Assembly (NCBI RefSeq): GCF_011764545.1
Contig: NZ_AP022870.1
Span: 1,906,001-1,970,000 of the forward strand
Source: Phytohabitans flavus
GTDB lineage: Bacteria; Actinomycetota; Actinomycetes; Mycobacteriales; Micromonosporaceae
Reading direction: 5' to 3'
DNA: 64,000 bases
Shown: one piece after another, positions 34,803 through 43,700 of the stretch
Position numbering within the stretch: the first letter of the stretch is position 1
How the letters are laid out: every line of letters begins with the position of its first letter
Notes under the pieces: generated by a model
The model's input: only the letters and a program-made list of their open reading frames with translations
Databases searched by the model: none
Told to the model about the DNA's origin: nothing
Position numbers and translations under genes: made by a program

Positions 34803-36812
34803 TCAGGCGGCAGGCCCAGACGCCGTCTTCGAGGCTTCTCGCTCGATTGCTTCCACGGTGGAGCGGGCCGCGGCGCGGAAGGTGTCGTCGCGGTGGCCGA
34901 GCCCGCGCCGGGTGGCGCTGTCGAAGTCGTCGACGAACGGGCACCACGGGTGCTCCGCGATCGCCCGCAGCTCGGGCAGCGCCTCGCTGGCGGCCGCGCC
35001 CATCGCGGCCAGCAGGTCGAAGGAATCGGGCCAGCGAAAGCCGGGCGGCCGCGATGTGACCTCCTTCAGCAGCGGTGACACGAGCCCCTCGCCGTCGCCG
35101 GTCAAGCGCCAGATCGCCTGCGCGGCGGGCACCCGGCAGCGCGACGTGGGGTCGGCGAGCAGCGGCCGCAACAGAGGTACGAGTGACGCGTCGCCGAGCT
35201 CGCCGGCCAGCGCGGCGGCCTCGTGTGCGGGGTAGCGCGGGCGCTGCTGGCGGAGCTGGCCGGCCGCGAGTTCCAGCACCCGCCGTACCGTCGGCGCGGC
35301 CTCGGCCGGGTCGCCGGTCCACCGCCACAGAGCGCGGGCCAGCCCGATGTCGTCCTGACCGGCGGCGACCAGCTCGCGTATCTGCGGCAGCAGCACCCGG
35401 CCGTGTTCACCGAGCGCGTCGAGCAACGGCACCACGTCGGCTGTGCTCAGCATTGCCCGCGCGGCTTCCAGGGCCGGCCCAGGGTCGCCGCTGATGCGCA
35501 GGATCGCGATGCGTTCGTCCACTGTCGAGCCCAGCAACGGCAGCGCGTCGGCGGCGGCCGGGCCGATCGCGGCCAGCGCCGGCAGGACGAGATGCCGCCC
35601 GTACTCATCGATAAGCCGCGGTACCAGCGGGGCCGCCGCCGGCCCCCACGCCGCGAGCAGCCGCCGGATGTGGTTGTCCCAGTCCTGGGCCCGGGTGCCG
35701 AGCAGCGCCTCGACGAGGGCGGGGTCGGCCGGCACCTCGATGCCGGCGAGTACGTCGAGGACGTTGGCGGGCGTGACGAGGTCGCGCCACCTCGGGTCGC
35801 CAAGCTGTAGCAGCGCGGACGCCGACCGTGTGCTCGCGGAGCCGGCGAGCGCGTCCGCGGCCGGCCGGGCCGCCTCACCCGCCTCGTGCAGCGCCGCCGC
35901 GGCGAGGTCGCGCACCTCGACCGACTGGTCAGTCAGCGCGGCGGCCAGCACCGGCACCAACGCCGGGCGGCTGGTCCGCTGCACCCGCATCACCCACACC
36001 GACGCTTTTGCCGCCCGCTGACGCACCGATGTGGACGCTGACGCCAGCAGCACCGTGAGGACCCGCGCGGCGTCGGTGTCGCGCTTGCTGATGCCGGTGA
36101 CGAGGTCCTCGAGCGGGCTCCCGGCCCAGCCCCACCACCAGCACGACTCCAGCGGCTCGCCGTCGGCCCACCCGGCCCGTACCGTCTCGGTGGCCTCGTC
36201 CGACCAGGGCAGCTCCGACCGCGCGAGCAGGATCGCTGCGGCGGCCCGTACCGGCATCGGCTCTCGTGCCGCCAGCGCCGCTGTGACCAGGTCGGACTTC
36301 GGCTCCAGCCATTGTGTCGCGGCGAGCAGGCGCGCTTTGGCCTGCGGCTCGTCCTCGACGGCGAGCCGGGCACGTAGCGCAGGCAGGCTGGCCTTCTTGC
36401 GCTTCGGGCACTGCGACAGCGCGAAGGCCACGCCCGCCCGTACCTCCGGATCCGGGTCGCCGAGCAGGGGCAGCAGCCGGTCGACCTCCGCGCTGACGGC
36501 GGCCCGGACGGCCGCGATGTGTCTGGTGCGCTGGTTGTTGTACGCGGCCATCTGGCCGAGCAGCCAGGCCAGCCCACCTCTGTGGTGCGTGCCGCCGCTG
36601 ACCAGCAGCTCAGCCAGGAAGGGCACGACCGGAGCCGACACGGAGTAGGTGGTGCCCTGGTGGCAGGCCATCCCCTCGATCTGCCGCCGTGCCTTGCCGG
36701 CAGCCTCGGCGTCCGGCCCGCTCAGCGCCCGCAGCAGGTCGGGCACCTCCCCGGCCGGCCCGTACGCCCCGTGCAGCGCCGTCCAGTCCACCGCGTCGAG
36801 TCCGTCAAGCAT
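34803..36812 (-). CDS. HEAT-repeat protein
   Basis: 669 residues of helical repeats. Recurrent elements such as DPEVRAGVAFALSQ, SVEVRDLAAAALHEAGEAA, DASLVPLLRPLLADPTSRCRVPAAQAIW and ALPELRAIAEHPWCPF are HEAT units; about ten to twelve can be counted. No signal peptide, membrane helix or enzymatic motif. HEAT proteins serve as protein-interaction scaffolds or as phycobilin-lyase-like folds; no function can be assigned here. ATG 36812 begins MLDGLDAVDWTALHGAYGPAGEV, a start common in actinobacterial members. Confidence 0.88.
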   Translation of the reverse strand: MLDGLDAVDWTALHGAYGPAGEVPDLLRALSGPDAEAAGKARRQIEGMACHQGTTYSVSAPVVPFLAELLVSGGTHHRGGLAWLLGQMAAYNNQRTRHIAAVRAAVSAEVDRLLPLLGDPDPEVRAGVAFALSQCPKRKKASLPALRARLAVEDEPQAKARLLAATQWLEPKSDLVTAALAAREPMPVRAAAAILLARSELPWSDEATETVRAGWADGEPLESCWWWGWAGSPLEDLVTGISKRDTDAARVLTVLLASASTSVRQRAAKASVWVMRVQRTSRPALVPVLAAALTDQSVEVRDLAAAALHEAGEAARPAADALAGSASTRSASALLQLGDPRWRDLVTPANVLDVLAGIEVPADPALVEALLGTRAQDWDNHIRRLLAAWGPAAAPLVPRLIDEYGRHLVLPALAAIGPAAADALPLLGSTVDERIAILRISGDPGPALEAARAMLSTADVVPLLDALGEHGRVLLPQIRELVAAGQDDIGLARALWRWTGDPAEAAPTVRRVLELAAGQLRQQRPRYPAHEAAALAGELGDASLVPLLRPLLADPTSRCRVPAAQAIWRLTGDGEGLVSPLLKEVTSRPPGFRWPDSFDLLAAMGAAASEALPELRAIAEHPWCPFVDDFDSATRRGLGHRDDTFRAAARSTVEAIEREASKTASGPAA

Positions 36813-36860
36813 GCGCGCGAATGTAACTCAGTACTGCGACAGTGCCCGACGAAGGACCTT

Positions 36861-37035
36861 TCAGGATAGGAAGGCGCCGTACGGGCCGTTCAGGATGCGA
36901 TCCTTCTGCGTCTGGCTGAAGTGGGTGTTCGGATAGTTGTAGAAGGACGCGGACATCGGCGTGCCGTCGGTGGAAGTCGAGTCGGGCAGGCCGAATGCGT
37001 GGCCAGGCGCCGGCCCGACTCCCAGCGAGGAGGCG
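36861..37035 (-). pseudogene. C-terminal remnant of a metalloprotease-like protein
   Basis: In the minus-strand frame ending at 36861 the translation contains GHAFGLPDSTSTDGTPMSAS followed by FYNYPNTHFSQTQKDRILNG and a stop. This resembles the end of matrixin/snapalysin-type zinc peptidases (GHxxGLPD followed by an MSx Met-turn), but the preceding HE pair is absent and no upstream start exists. The stretch is too short for the ordinary gene length and is squeezed between the HEAT and AraC genes. Probably debris of a larger exopeptidase gene; the assignment rests on motif resemblance only. Confidence 0.4.
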
Positions 37036-37073
37036 GGCCGGATCCTTGAGGCTGTTGGATTGGTGCAGGTCCG

Positions 37074-37943
37074 TCAGACCGGTTCGACGGGTAGCCACAG
37101 CTCGCAGGTGGCGGTGCTGAAGTCGTCCGTGTGATCGAGTACCGCGACGATCGAGGGGCCTGGCCGCAGCCGCCACGGGTTGGAGGGGAACCACTCGGTC
37201 GCGGTCGCGGCCCAGGTCTCCTGGAGGGTCTGCGGGTGGGGTCCGGCGGTGCGGAAGATCGCCCACCTGCCGGCCGGTACCTCGATGGCGTCGAGGTCGT
37301 CGGGGGCCGGCGTGTCCTGAGAGACAGCGACCCCGTGCAGGTAGGTCAGTTCGCTCCCCTCGGTGCCGTCGGGGTCGACGTCGTCGCTGACTTGCAGCAG
37401 GCCCATCGGCTCGGTGTCGCTGAGGGCCTTCAGTCGGACATGCTCGTCCTGCGGCAGTGCGGTGATGTGCTGCTGGATGTGCGGGTTGATGCCCTGGTGG
37501 ATGAGCGGGACCCGGGCTGCGTGTCCGACGAGCCGGAACGCGGGGCGGTCGACGATGTGGGTGTCCATGGGGATGCTCCCTTCGACGGTCAGGCGGAACC
37601 TGAGCTGCGGTTGTGTGCGAAGGGGGCCTCCATTGCGGCGTACGTCACCGGGATTGGCGCCGTGGACCGCGCGGAACGCTCGTCCGAACGCCTCGGTCGA
37701 GCTGTATCCGTGCCGGACGGCGATGCTCAGCAGATCGTCCTCGCCCCGGACGACGCCGGCGGCGGCGACGGTCATGCGGCGCCGGCGCACGTACTCCGAC
37801 AGCGGCATGCCGGCCAACGACGAGAACATCCGGCGCAGGTGGTACTCGGTCGTGCCAAGCGCCCTGGCCAATGCGATGACGTCGAACTCCTCGCCGAGGT
37901 GCTCTTCGACCAGATCGACAAGCCGGTTGAGTGCCGAGATCAT
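37074..37943 (-). CDS. AraC-family regulator with GyrI-like effector domain
   Basis: 289 residues. The N-terminal AraC double helix-turn-helix (about 1-105) contains VIALARALGTTEYHLRRMF and IAVRHGYSSTEAFGRAFRAVHG. The C-terminal half (about 125-289) is a GyrI-like/SOUL small-molecule-binding fold (VEGSIPMDTHIVDRPAFRLV, VPAGRWAIFRTAGP, WLPVEPV). This is the Rob/SoxS-like DUF3795-free layout of multidrug or effector-sensing activators. ATG 37943 has AGGAGG 7 nt upstream, preferred over longer starts. No clear target gene is adjacent. Confidence 0.93.
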   Translation of the reverse strand: MISALNRLVDLVEEHLGEEFDVIALARALGTTEYHLRRMFSSLAGMPLSEYVRRRRMTVAAAGVVRGEDDLLSIAVRHGYSSTEAFGRAFRAVHGANPGDVRRNGGPLRTQPQLRFRLTVEGSIPMDTHIVDRPAFRLVGHAARVPLIHQGINPHIQQHITALPQDEHVRLKALSDTEPMGLLQVSDDVDPDGTEGSELTYLHGVAVSQDTPAPDDLDAIEVPAGRWAIFRTAGPHPQTLQETWAATATEWFPSNPWRLRPGPSIVAVLDHTDDFSTATCELWLPVEPV

Positions 37944-38134
37944 GAGGCCTCCTATCGACGTCAACTCTGGCGGACGACAACCCGGCCGTGCCCGACCGCC
38001 GCGATCCGATCCGATCATCCGAACACGCCTGAACTGACGCGGAGCTGACGCAGGCTCATGCCGCGGACAGCGCCGCGCACTGTCATGCCTAATGCAGTGC
38101 AGGCGTCATCGGCACGGTTCGCGCGGGCCGGGCC

Positions 38135-38632
38135 CTACAGTTCGGTGGCGGTGTCGAGGGCCGCAGCGTCTGGTCCGGTCGAGCCGCCATACGTGGCGAT
38201 CTTGTACTCGGTCGCCGCCAGGGAGAGGGTCAGCTCACGAATCCGGCGACGGATGATGTCGCGATGTTCAAGCAGCATGTCGAGCCGCTCGGGCACCGTG
38301 TCCTGCCCGGCGTCCACGAGCGAAATGTAGTGCTGTAGGTCGCGCATCGGCATCCCGGACAGCCGCATCCTGGTGAGGAACACCAGGCGCCGCACCGCCT
38401 CGGCGTCGTAGACGCGATGACCGTAGCGATCGCGGGCCACCTCGACCAGCCCGGCCCGCTCGTAGTAGCGCAGCGTGTGAGGCGTGATGTCGAGGAGGTC
38501 GGCGACCTCGGCGATCGTCATCGGCTCAGGGACGTCGGCCAGGTCGGTGAGGCGGCGGATCACCTCGACCGACAGCGGGCCGTCATCCCCAACCAATGCC
38601 AGGGCCCTGGTCATCAGATCGTCAGTGGCCAT
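38135..38632 (-). CDS. MerR-family transcriptional regulator
   Basis: 165 residues. The winged helix MTIAEVADLLDITPHTLRYYERAGLV starts only near residue 38; before it is a 37-residue extension that most MerR proteins lack. RLVFLTRMRLSGMPMRDLQHYI and a coiled dimerisation helix ending in LAATEYKIATYG follow, as in regulators without metal-binding cysteines. It lies 9 nt after the SDR gene stop in the same orientation, so MerR and SDR form a two-gene unit of the kind in which MerR controls its own operon. Confidence 0.92.
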   Translation of the reverse strand: MATDDLMTRALALVGDDGPLSVEVIRRLTDLADVPEPMTIAEVADLLDITPHTLRYYERAGLVEVARDRYGHRVYDAEAVRRLVFLTRMRLSGMPMRDLQHYISLVDAGQDTVPERLDMLLEHRDIIRRRIRELTLSLAATEYKIATYGGSTGPDAAALDTATEL

Positions 38633-38641
38633 GACATCACC

Positions 38642-39502
38642 CTAGATCGGCCGGACCGACGCCGGGACGCCGTCGAAGTCGGCGCTGCGGGCAGTCTCGG
38701 CCCACCGCTCGACCTCGTCCAGACCACGCCGGTACACGCCCGAGATACGCTCGACCGCTTCGCGCCCGAGCGGCAGGCGCAGCGGCACCTCGTCGCTGTG
38801 CGCGAGGGACACGATGATCTCGGCCGCCCGCGTTGGGTCACCTTCCTGGCGGCCGTCGGTCCCGGCCATGTCCGCGCGGACGGCGGCGAGCAGGTCACGG
38901 TAGGTTTCGGACGCCTCGGTGAATTCGAGCACGTCGGCGGCGTTGAAGTCGGTCCGGAACCGGCTTGGTTCGACGATCATCACGCGGATCCCGAACGGTG
39001 CGACCTCCCCAGCCAGGGCCTCGGACCAGCCTTCGAGGGCGAACTTCGACGCGGAGTAGGCCGATACGCCGGGAAACGACATCCGCCCGCCCTGGCTGCT
39101 CATCTGCACGATCATCCCGGCGCCCCGGGTACGCATCGCGGGCAGCGCCGCACGCACGAGCGCGGCCGGGCCGAACAGGTGCAGATCCATCAGCTCGCGG
39201 AGCTGCGCGTCGCTGACCTCCTCGACCGCTCCGACCACAGCCCGGCCCGCGTTGTTGACGAGAACGTCGAGCTGACCGAAGCGGTCGAGGGTGGCCCGCA
39301 CGAGCGACGCCGCCGCCGCGATGTCTCGGGCGTCGAAGCTTGCGATCAGAAAGTTGTCGGGGTATTTGGCCGCCAGGTCGGCCACGCTGTCCGGCCGGCG
39401 TACCGCCGCCACCACCTGGTCGCCCGCGGCGAGCGCCGACTCCGCCAGTGCTCGCCCGAAACCGCGGGACGCTCCGGTGATGATCCAGGTCTGTGTCGTC
39501 AT
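38642..39502 (-). CDS. SDR-family NAD(P)-dependent oxidoreductase
   Basis: 286 residues. Cofactor motif TGASRGFGRALAE, VNNAGRAVVG, catalytic Ser in QMSSQGG and YSASKFALEG. The region IMIVEPSRFRTDF and the long C-terminal helix place it with the classical retinol-dehydrogenase-like or ketoreductase SDRs common beside MerR genes. ATG 39502 starts MTTQTWIITGA. First gene of a unit with the MerR gene. Confidence 0.93.
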   Translation of the reverse strand: MTTQTWIITGASRGFGRALAESALAAGDQVVAAVRRPDSVADLAAKYPDNFLIASFDARDIAAAASLVRATLDRFGQLDVLVNNAGRAVVGAVEEVSDAQLRELMDLHLFGPAALVRAALPAMRTRGAGMIVQMSSQGGRMSFPGVSAYSASKFALEGWSEALAGEVAPFGIRVMIVEPSRFRTDFNAADVLEFTEASETYRDLLAAVRADMAGTDGRQEGDPTRAAEIIVSLAHSDEVPLRLPLGREAVERISGVYRRGLDEVERWAETARSADFDGVPASVRPI

Positions 39503-39807
39503 GGCGGCGACGCTATGGCTTTGAGCGCGCGCGAACGCAAACCCGCTGTGACGCAAATCCTCTGGTCGGCCGTAAGGAGCAGTGTCTGCCCTGCGTCTTG
39601 GGCAGCGTTCGAAGAGTCTGTCCAAGGTCGTCCAAGGTCGTCCAGATTGGCCTACCGACGGTGCCCTCGCATTCATACTCGCCCCATCGAGGGACATCGA
39701 CATTTGGAGGACACTGTGCGTCTACTCCGCTCACTGAGAACCAGTAGGTGATTCTCGTGGCCGATCGTCCCGACTGGAAGTCCGCGCTGGACGGCCTGGT
39801 GGTCGAG
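39503..39807. other. Intergenic region with tandem decamers
   Basis: 305 bp between the SDR start and the small hypothetical gene stop. At 39621-39640 TCCAAGGTCG is repeated in tandem and followed by TCCAGATTGG; this array is about 120 bp upstream of the SDR-MerR unit and might be a MerR or other regulator site. No coding frame supported. Confidence 0.4.
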
Positions 39808-40173
39808 TCAGCTGTCGGTGACGTGGGCCCGGATCGCTGGGGTGAGTTCGTCGAGGACTGCGGCGACGGCATGGACCAGAGCTTCGCCGTCCGGCTTGCC
39901 CTCGACTGCCCAGACCTCCCGGTCTTCCTCATCAACCTGCGTCACCCCGTCAACCGCTGTCAGCGCCGCGTGGATCCGTTGGCGTAGCTGGCTTTCCAGT
40001 GGCTCGCTGCGCACGAATTCGGCGGCGGCCACCGTCACCATCCAGGGCCAACCACGCTGTGGAAGAAGCACGCTGACGCCGCGCACGTCGGGATCGTCGG
40101 TGTCCAGGGTCCACTCCTCGACACCGTCGACGAGGTGGTCCGGACGTCTGCGGACGGCATCGGGCACGATCAT
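39808..40173 (-). CDS. Conserved-type hypothetical protein
   Basis: 121 residues, no signal peptide or membrane helix. The composition (many Asp/Glu/Val, e.g. WTLDTDDPDVRGVSVLL and VDEEDREVWAVEGK) and the balanced length point to a real small cytoplasmic alpha/beta protein; I do not recognise a family. Its ATG shares a base with the stop of the small upstream gene (TGATG), so the two are coupled. Confidence 0.7.
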   Translation of the reverse strand: MIVPDAVRRRPDHLVDGVEEWTLDTDDPDVRGVSVLLPQRGWPWMVTVAAAEFVRSEPLESQLRQRIHAALTAVDGVTQVDEEDREVWAVEGKPDGEALVHAVAAVLDELTPAIRAHVTDS

Positions 40174-40414
40174 CAGCCTAGCGTGACCAGTTCGCCGTCG
40201 ACGGGGGCGGCGAAAAGGCCCTCGTTGGTGTTGGCGGCGTGCAGGTCCGACCTTACCGAGCGGGGCCGTGGTACTTGATGCCTAGCGACGGGCGGGCCAG
40301 GGCGGCGACCGTGCGGTCGTCGCCCTCGTGCCAGCCGAGGTACGCCTGCTTGGTACCGCCGACCCAGCCCCAGCCGACCCGGCGGGGCGTGGTGCCGACC
40401 GCTCCATCAGCCAC
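40173..40414 (-). pseudogene. Small hypothetical protein, frameshifted
   Basis: Two minus-strand frames join into one plausible 80-residue product if one G is added at CGGTA (40255-40258): the first part contains VGWGWVGGTKQAYLGWHEGD and ARPSLGIKYHGPAR, the second RSDLHAANTNEGLFAAPVDG and ends VTLG. Start would be GTG 40414. The stop overlaps the ATG of the following gene (TGATG), which supports real coding. No family recognised. As read, the frame is broken by a TAA. Confidence 0.45.
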
Positions 40415-40714
40415 CGGCGTGCCGCCGTGTGCAAGGTCGATGAGTCCACGTCACAGAATCCCACGACCGCCGGGCATCGATCGTGGACTTTTCGAGTCTT
40501 CAATCAAAGTTGCAGATATGTCGACGGAACATCTGGACACGACGACAAAAGTCTCTTAGCGTGTCGGTCACGACATCGGTCTTCGGCGATGCCATGTCGG
40601 TCGCAACAAAGATCCACGTTTCCCTCCGGTGGGTGACGGTGACGGTGTCTTGACAACGTTGTCCCTGGTCAGGCCTTGCTGCCGTCGCCCCACCTTCCCG
40701 CTCAAGGAGAAGCG
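40415..40714. other. Promoter region of the PA14/DUF1080 gene
   Basis: 300 bp without coding signal. It contains a perfect 12-bp palindrome at 40652-40663 overlapping a TTGACA word, and the ribosome site AAGGAGA (40704-40710) of the next gene. Confidence 0.45.
40652..40663. promoter_or_regulatory. LacI-type operator-like palindrome
   Basis: GACAACGTTGTC, a perfect palindrome with central CG, the form recognised by LacI/GalR-family sugar regulators. It overlaps TTGACA (40651-40656) and lies 51 bp before the start of a secreted sugar-hydrolase gene. No lacI gene is in the window, so the regulator would be encoded elsewhere. Confidence 0.55.
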
Positions 40715-43700
40715 ATGGGCACTTGGCAGCGATGGCGGCGTGGCCGCCACGCGAGCAGATCCGTCGTCATGGCGTTGGCCGTGGCGTTGACGGTCACCTT
40801 CGTTCCAACCCCGGCGCAGGCGGCTCCGCCACCACAGGAGCCGGGCGTGACACTGCGGGTCTACGACGTGCAGACACCACTCAACGAGATCTGCGCCCTC
40901 AAGTCGGGCCAGACCCCCAACGTCGACAAGCTGATGTCCACAGTCAACTGGTCGGCGGTCGCTGACTTCGGCTTCGACAACTTCTTCGTCGCCCACGTCC
41001 TCGGCTACGTCAACATCAGCACGGCCGGCAGCTACACGTTCCGGCTGACCAGCGACGACGGCTCGCGGCTGCTGATCGACGACACCCTGGTCATCAACCA
41101 CGACGGCCTACACGGTCCCACGCCGATGGAAGGCTCGATCAACCTCACCGCCGGCTACCACGCATTGCGGATCGAGCACTTCGAGCGGGACGGCGGGCAG
41201 CAGCTCACCCTGGACTGGCGGCCCCCGGGCGCGTCGGCGTTCACTCTTGTGCCCAACTCGGTGCTCAGCACCGACGCCGGTGTCGTGCGGGTGACTGCCC
41301 CAGGCCGCAAGGAGTGCGAAGGCGCCGGCGACTCCCCGGGCGACGGCCTCCAGCTCACCGGTGTGCATCCCGGCTACACCCTGACCAACCTGCGACCCGG
41401 CACCTTCCAGCCGAAGGTGACTGGAATGGACTGGCTGCCGGACGGCCGCCTCGTCATCAGCACCTGGGGTGGCAGCGACGACTCCGGTACCTCGCAGGCC
41501 GGCGAGGTGTGGATCCTCGGCAACACCGGTGGCAACACCAGCCCGGGCAACGTGACAACGAAGCGGATCGGCAGCGCCCTCAAGGAACCCATGGGCCTGA
41601 AGATCGTCGACGGCACCGTCTACGTCACCGAGAAGCAACGGCTCACCGCGCTTGTCGACACCAACGGCGACGAGGTGGCCGACCGGTACGACACGATCGC
41701 CACCTGGCCGTACGGCGGTACATTCCACGAGTTCGCGTTCGGCCTGCTGTACAAGGATGGGTTCTTCTACATCAACCTCTCGGTGGGCATCGACTACGGT
41801 GGCAACACGTCCAACCCGCAGCCCGCGCCGAACCGGGGAACCACCATCAAAGTCAACCGGTCGAACGGCGCGGTGTCCTATGTGGCCGGTGGGCTGCGCA
41901 CGCCGCACGGCATCGGCTGGGGACCGGAGGACGGCATCTTCGTCACCGACAACCAGGGTGGCTGGCTGCCGTCGTCGAAGCTGCTGCACATCAAGCAGGA
42001 CCGGTTCTTCAACCACTACATGAACCCGGCGGGTCCTTTCGACACGAGGCCGCCGACCACGCCGGTGCTGTGGATGCCGCAAAACGAGATCGCCAACTCG
42101 CCAAGCACGCCGGTGCTCATGCCGACCGGCACCTTCGCGGGGCAGCTCGTGATCGGTGACGTCACCTACGGCGGCCTGCAGCGGGCGTTCCTGGAGAAGG
42201 TCAACGGCGAGTACCAGGGCGCCCTGTTCCGGATGACCCAGGGCCTGGAGGCCGGCGTCTCGGAGGTCAACCTCGGCCCCGACGGCGCCATCTACGTCGG
42301 CGGGCTCGGCGCGGGCGGCAACTGGGGCCAGACTGGCAAGCTGAGCTACGGCCTGCAGAAGCTGACTCCCAACGGCAGCAACCCCTTCGACATGCTCGCG
42401 ATGCGGGCGCTGCCCAACGGGTTCGAAATCGAGTACACCCAGCCGCTGTCGGCCGCGACGGCCACCGCCCTGGCCACCAAATACCGGGTCAAGCAGTGGC
42501 GCTACGTGCCGACCGCGGCCTACGGCGGCCCGAAGGTCGACGAGGAGACCCTCGCTGTCAGCTCGGCCACACTGTCGGCGGACGGCAAGAAGGTCACGCT
42601 GGCCATCAACGGACTCAAGGCCGGGCGGGTGGTCCACATCAGATCGCCCAAACCGTTCAGCGCCGCCAACGGGCAGTCGCTGTGGAGCACCGAGGTCTGG
42701 TACACGCTCAACGCCATCCCGGGGCAGCAGGCCGTCACCAACCTGGCGCTGGGGAAGCCGGCGACGGCCGACAGTTCCTGCGCGACGTCCGAAGGCCCGG
42801 AGAAGGCGGTCAACGGCACGGCCACCGGCGGCAACCTGGACAAGTGGTGCTCGCTTGGCGCGAACAAGTGGCTGCAAGTCGACCTCGGTTCGGCGCAGAC
42901 GGTCAGCCAGTTTGTCGTCAAGCACGCCGGTGCCGGCGGTGAGAACACTGCCTGGAACACGCGCGATTTCACTATCCAGATCAGTACCAACGGCACTACC
43001 TGGTCGACAGTCGCCACCGTCACCGGCAACACTGCCAGCACCACCACACACAACATCACCGCCACGCAGGCCAGATACCTGCGGCTCAACATCACCGCAC
43101 CGACAAACACCACCGACGCCGCCGCACGGATCTACGAGTTCGAGGCGTACGGCACCGCGGCACCACCATCGGTCAACCTGGCCCTTGGCAAGCCGGCGAC
43201 CGCGGACAGCTCGTGCAGCGCGAGCGAGGGTCCGGCTCAGGCGGTCAACGGCAGCACCACCGGTGGAAACAGCGACAAGTGGTGCTCGGGCGGCGCGACG
43301 AAGTGGCTTCAGGTCGACCTCGGTTCGGCGCAGACGGTCAGCCAATTTGTCGTCAAGCACGCTGGCGCCGGCGGTGAGAACACTGCCTGGAACACGCGCG
43401 ATTTCACCATCCAGGTCAGTACCAACGGCACCACCTGGTCGACAGTCGCCACCGTCACCGGCAACACTGCCAACACCACCACACACAACATCACCGCCAC
43501 ACAAGCCAGATACCTGCGGCTCAACATCACCGCACCGACAAACACCACCACCGATACGGCCGCACGCATCTACGAGTTCGAGGCGTACGGCACCGGCTCG
43601 AACCCCGGGCGCGTGGTCCTGTTCGACGGATCCAACATGAACAACTTCGTCGGCAGCAACGGTGGCGCGGTGACTTGGCCGCTGGGCAACGGCGGAGTGG

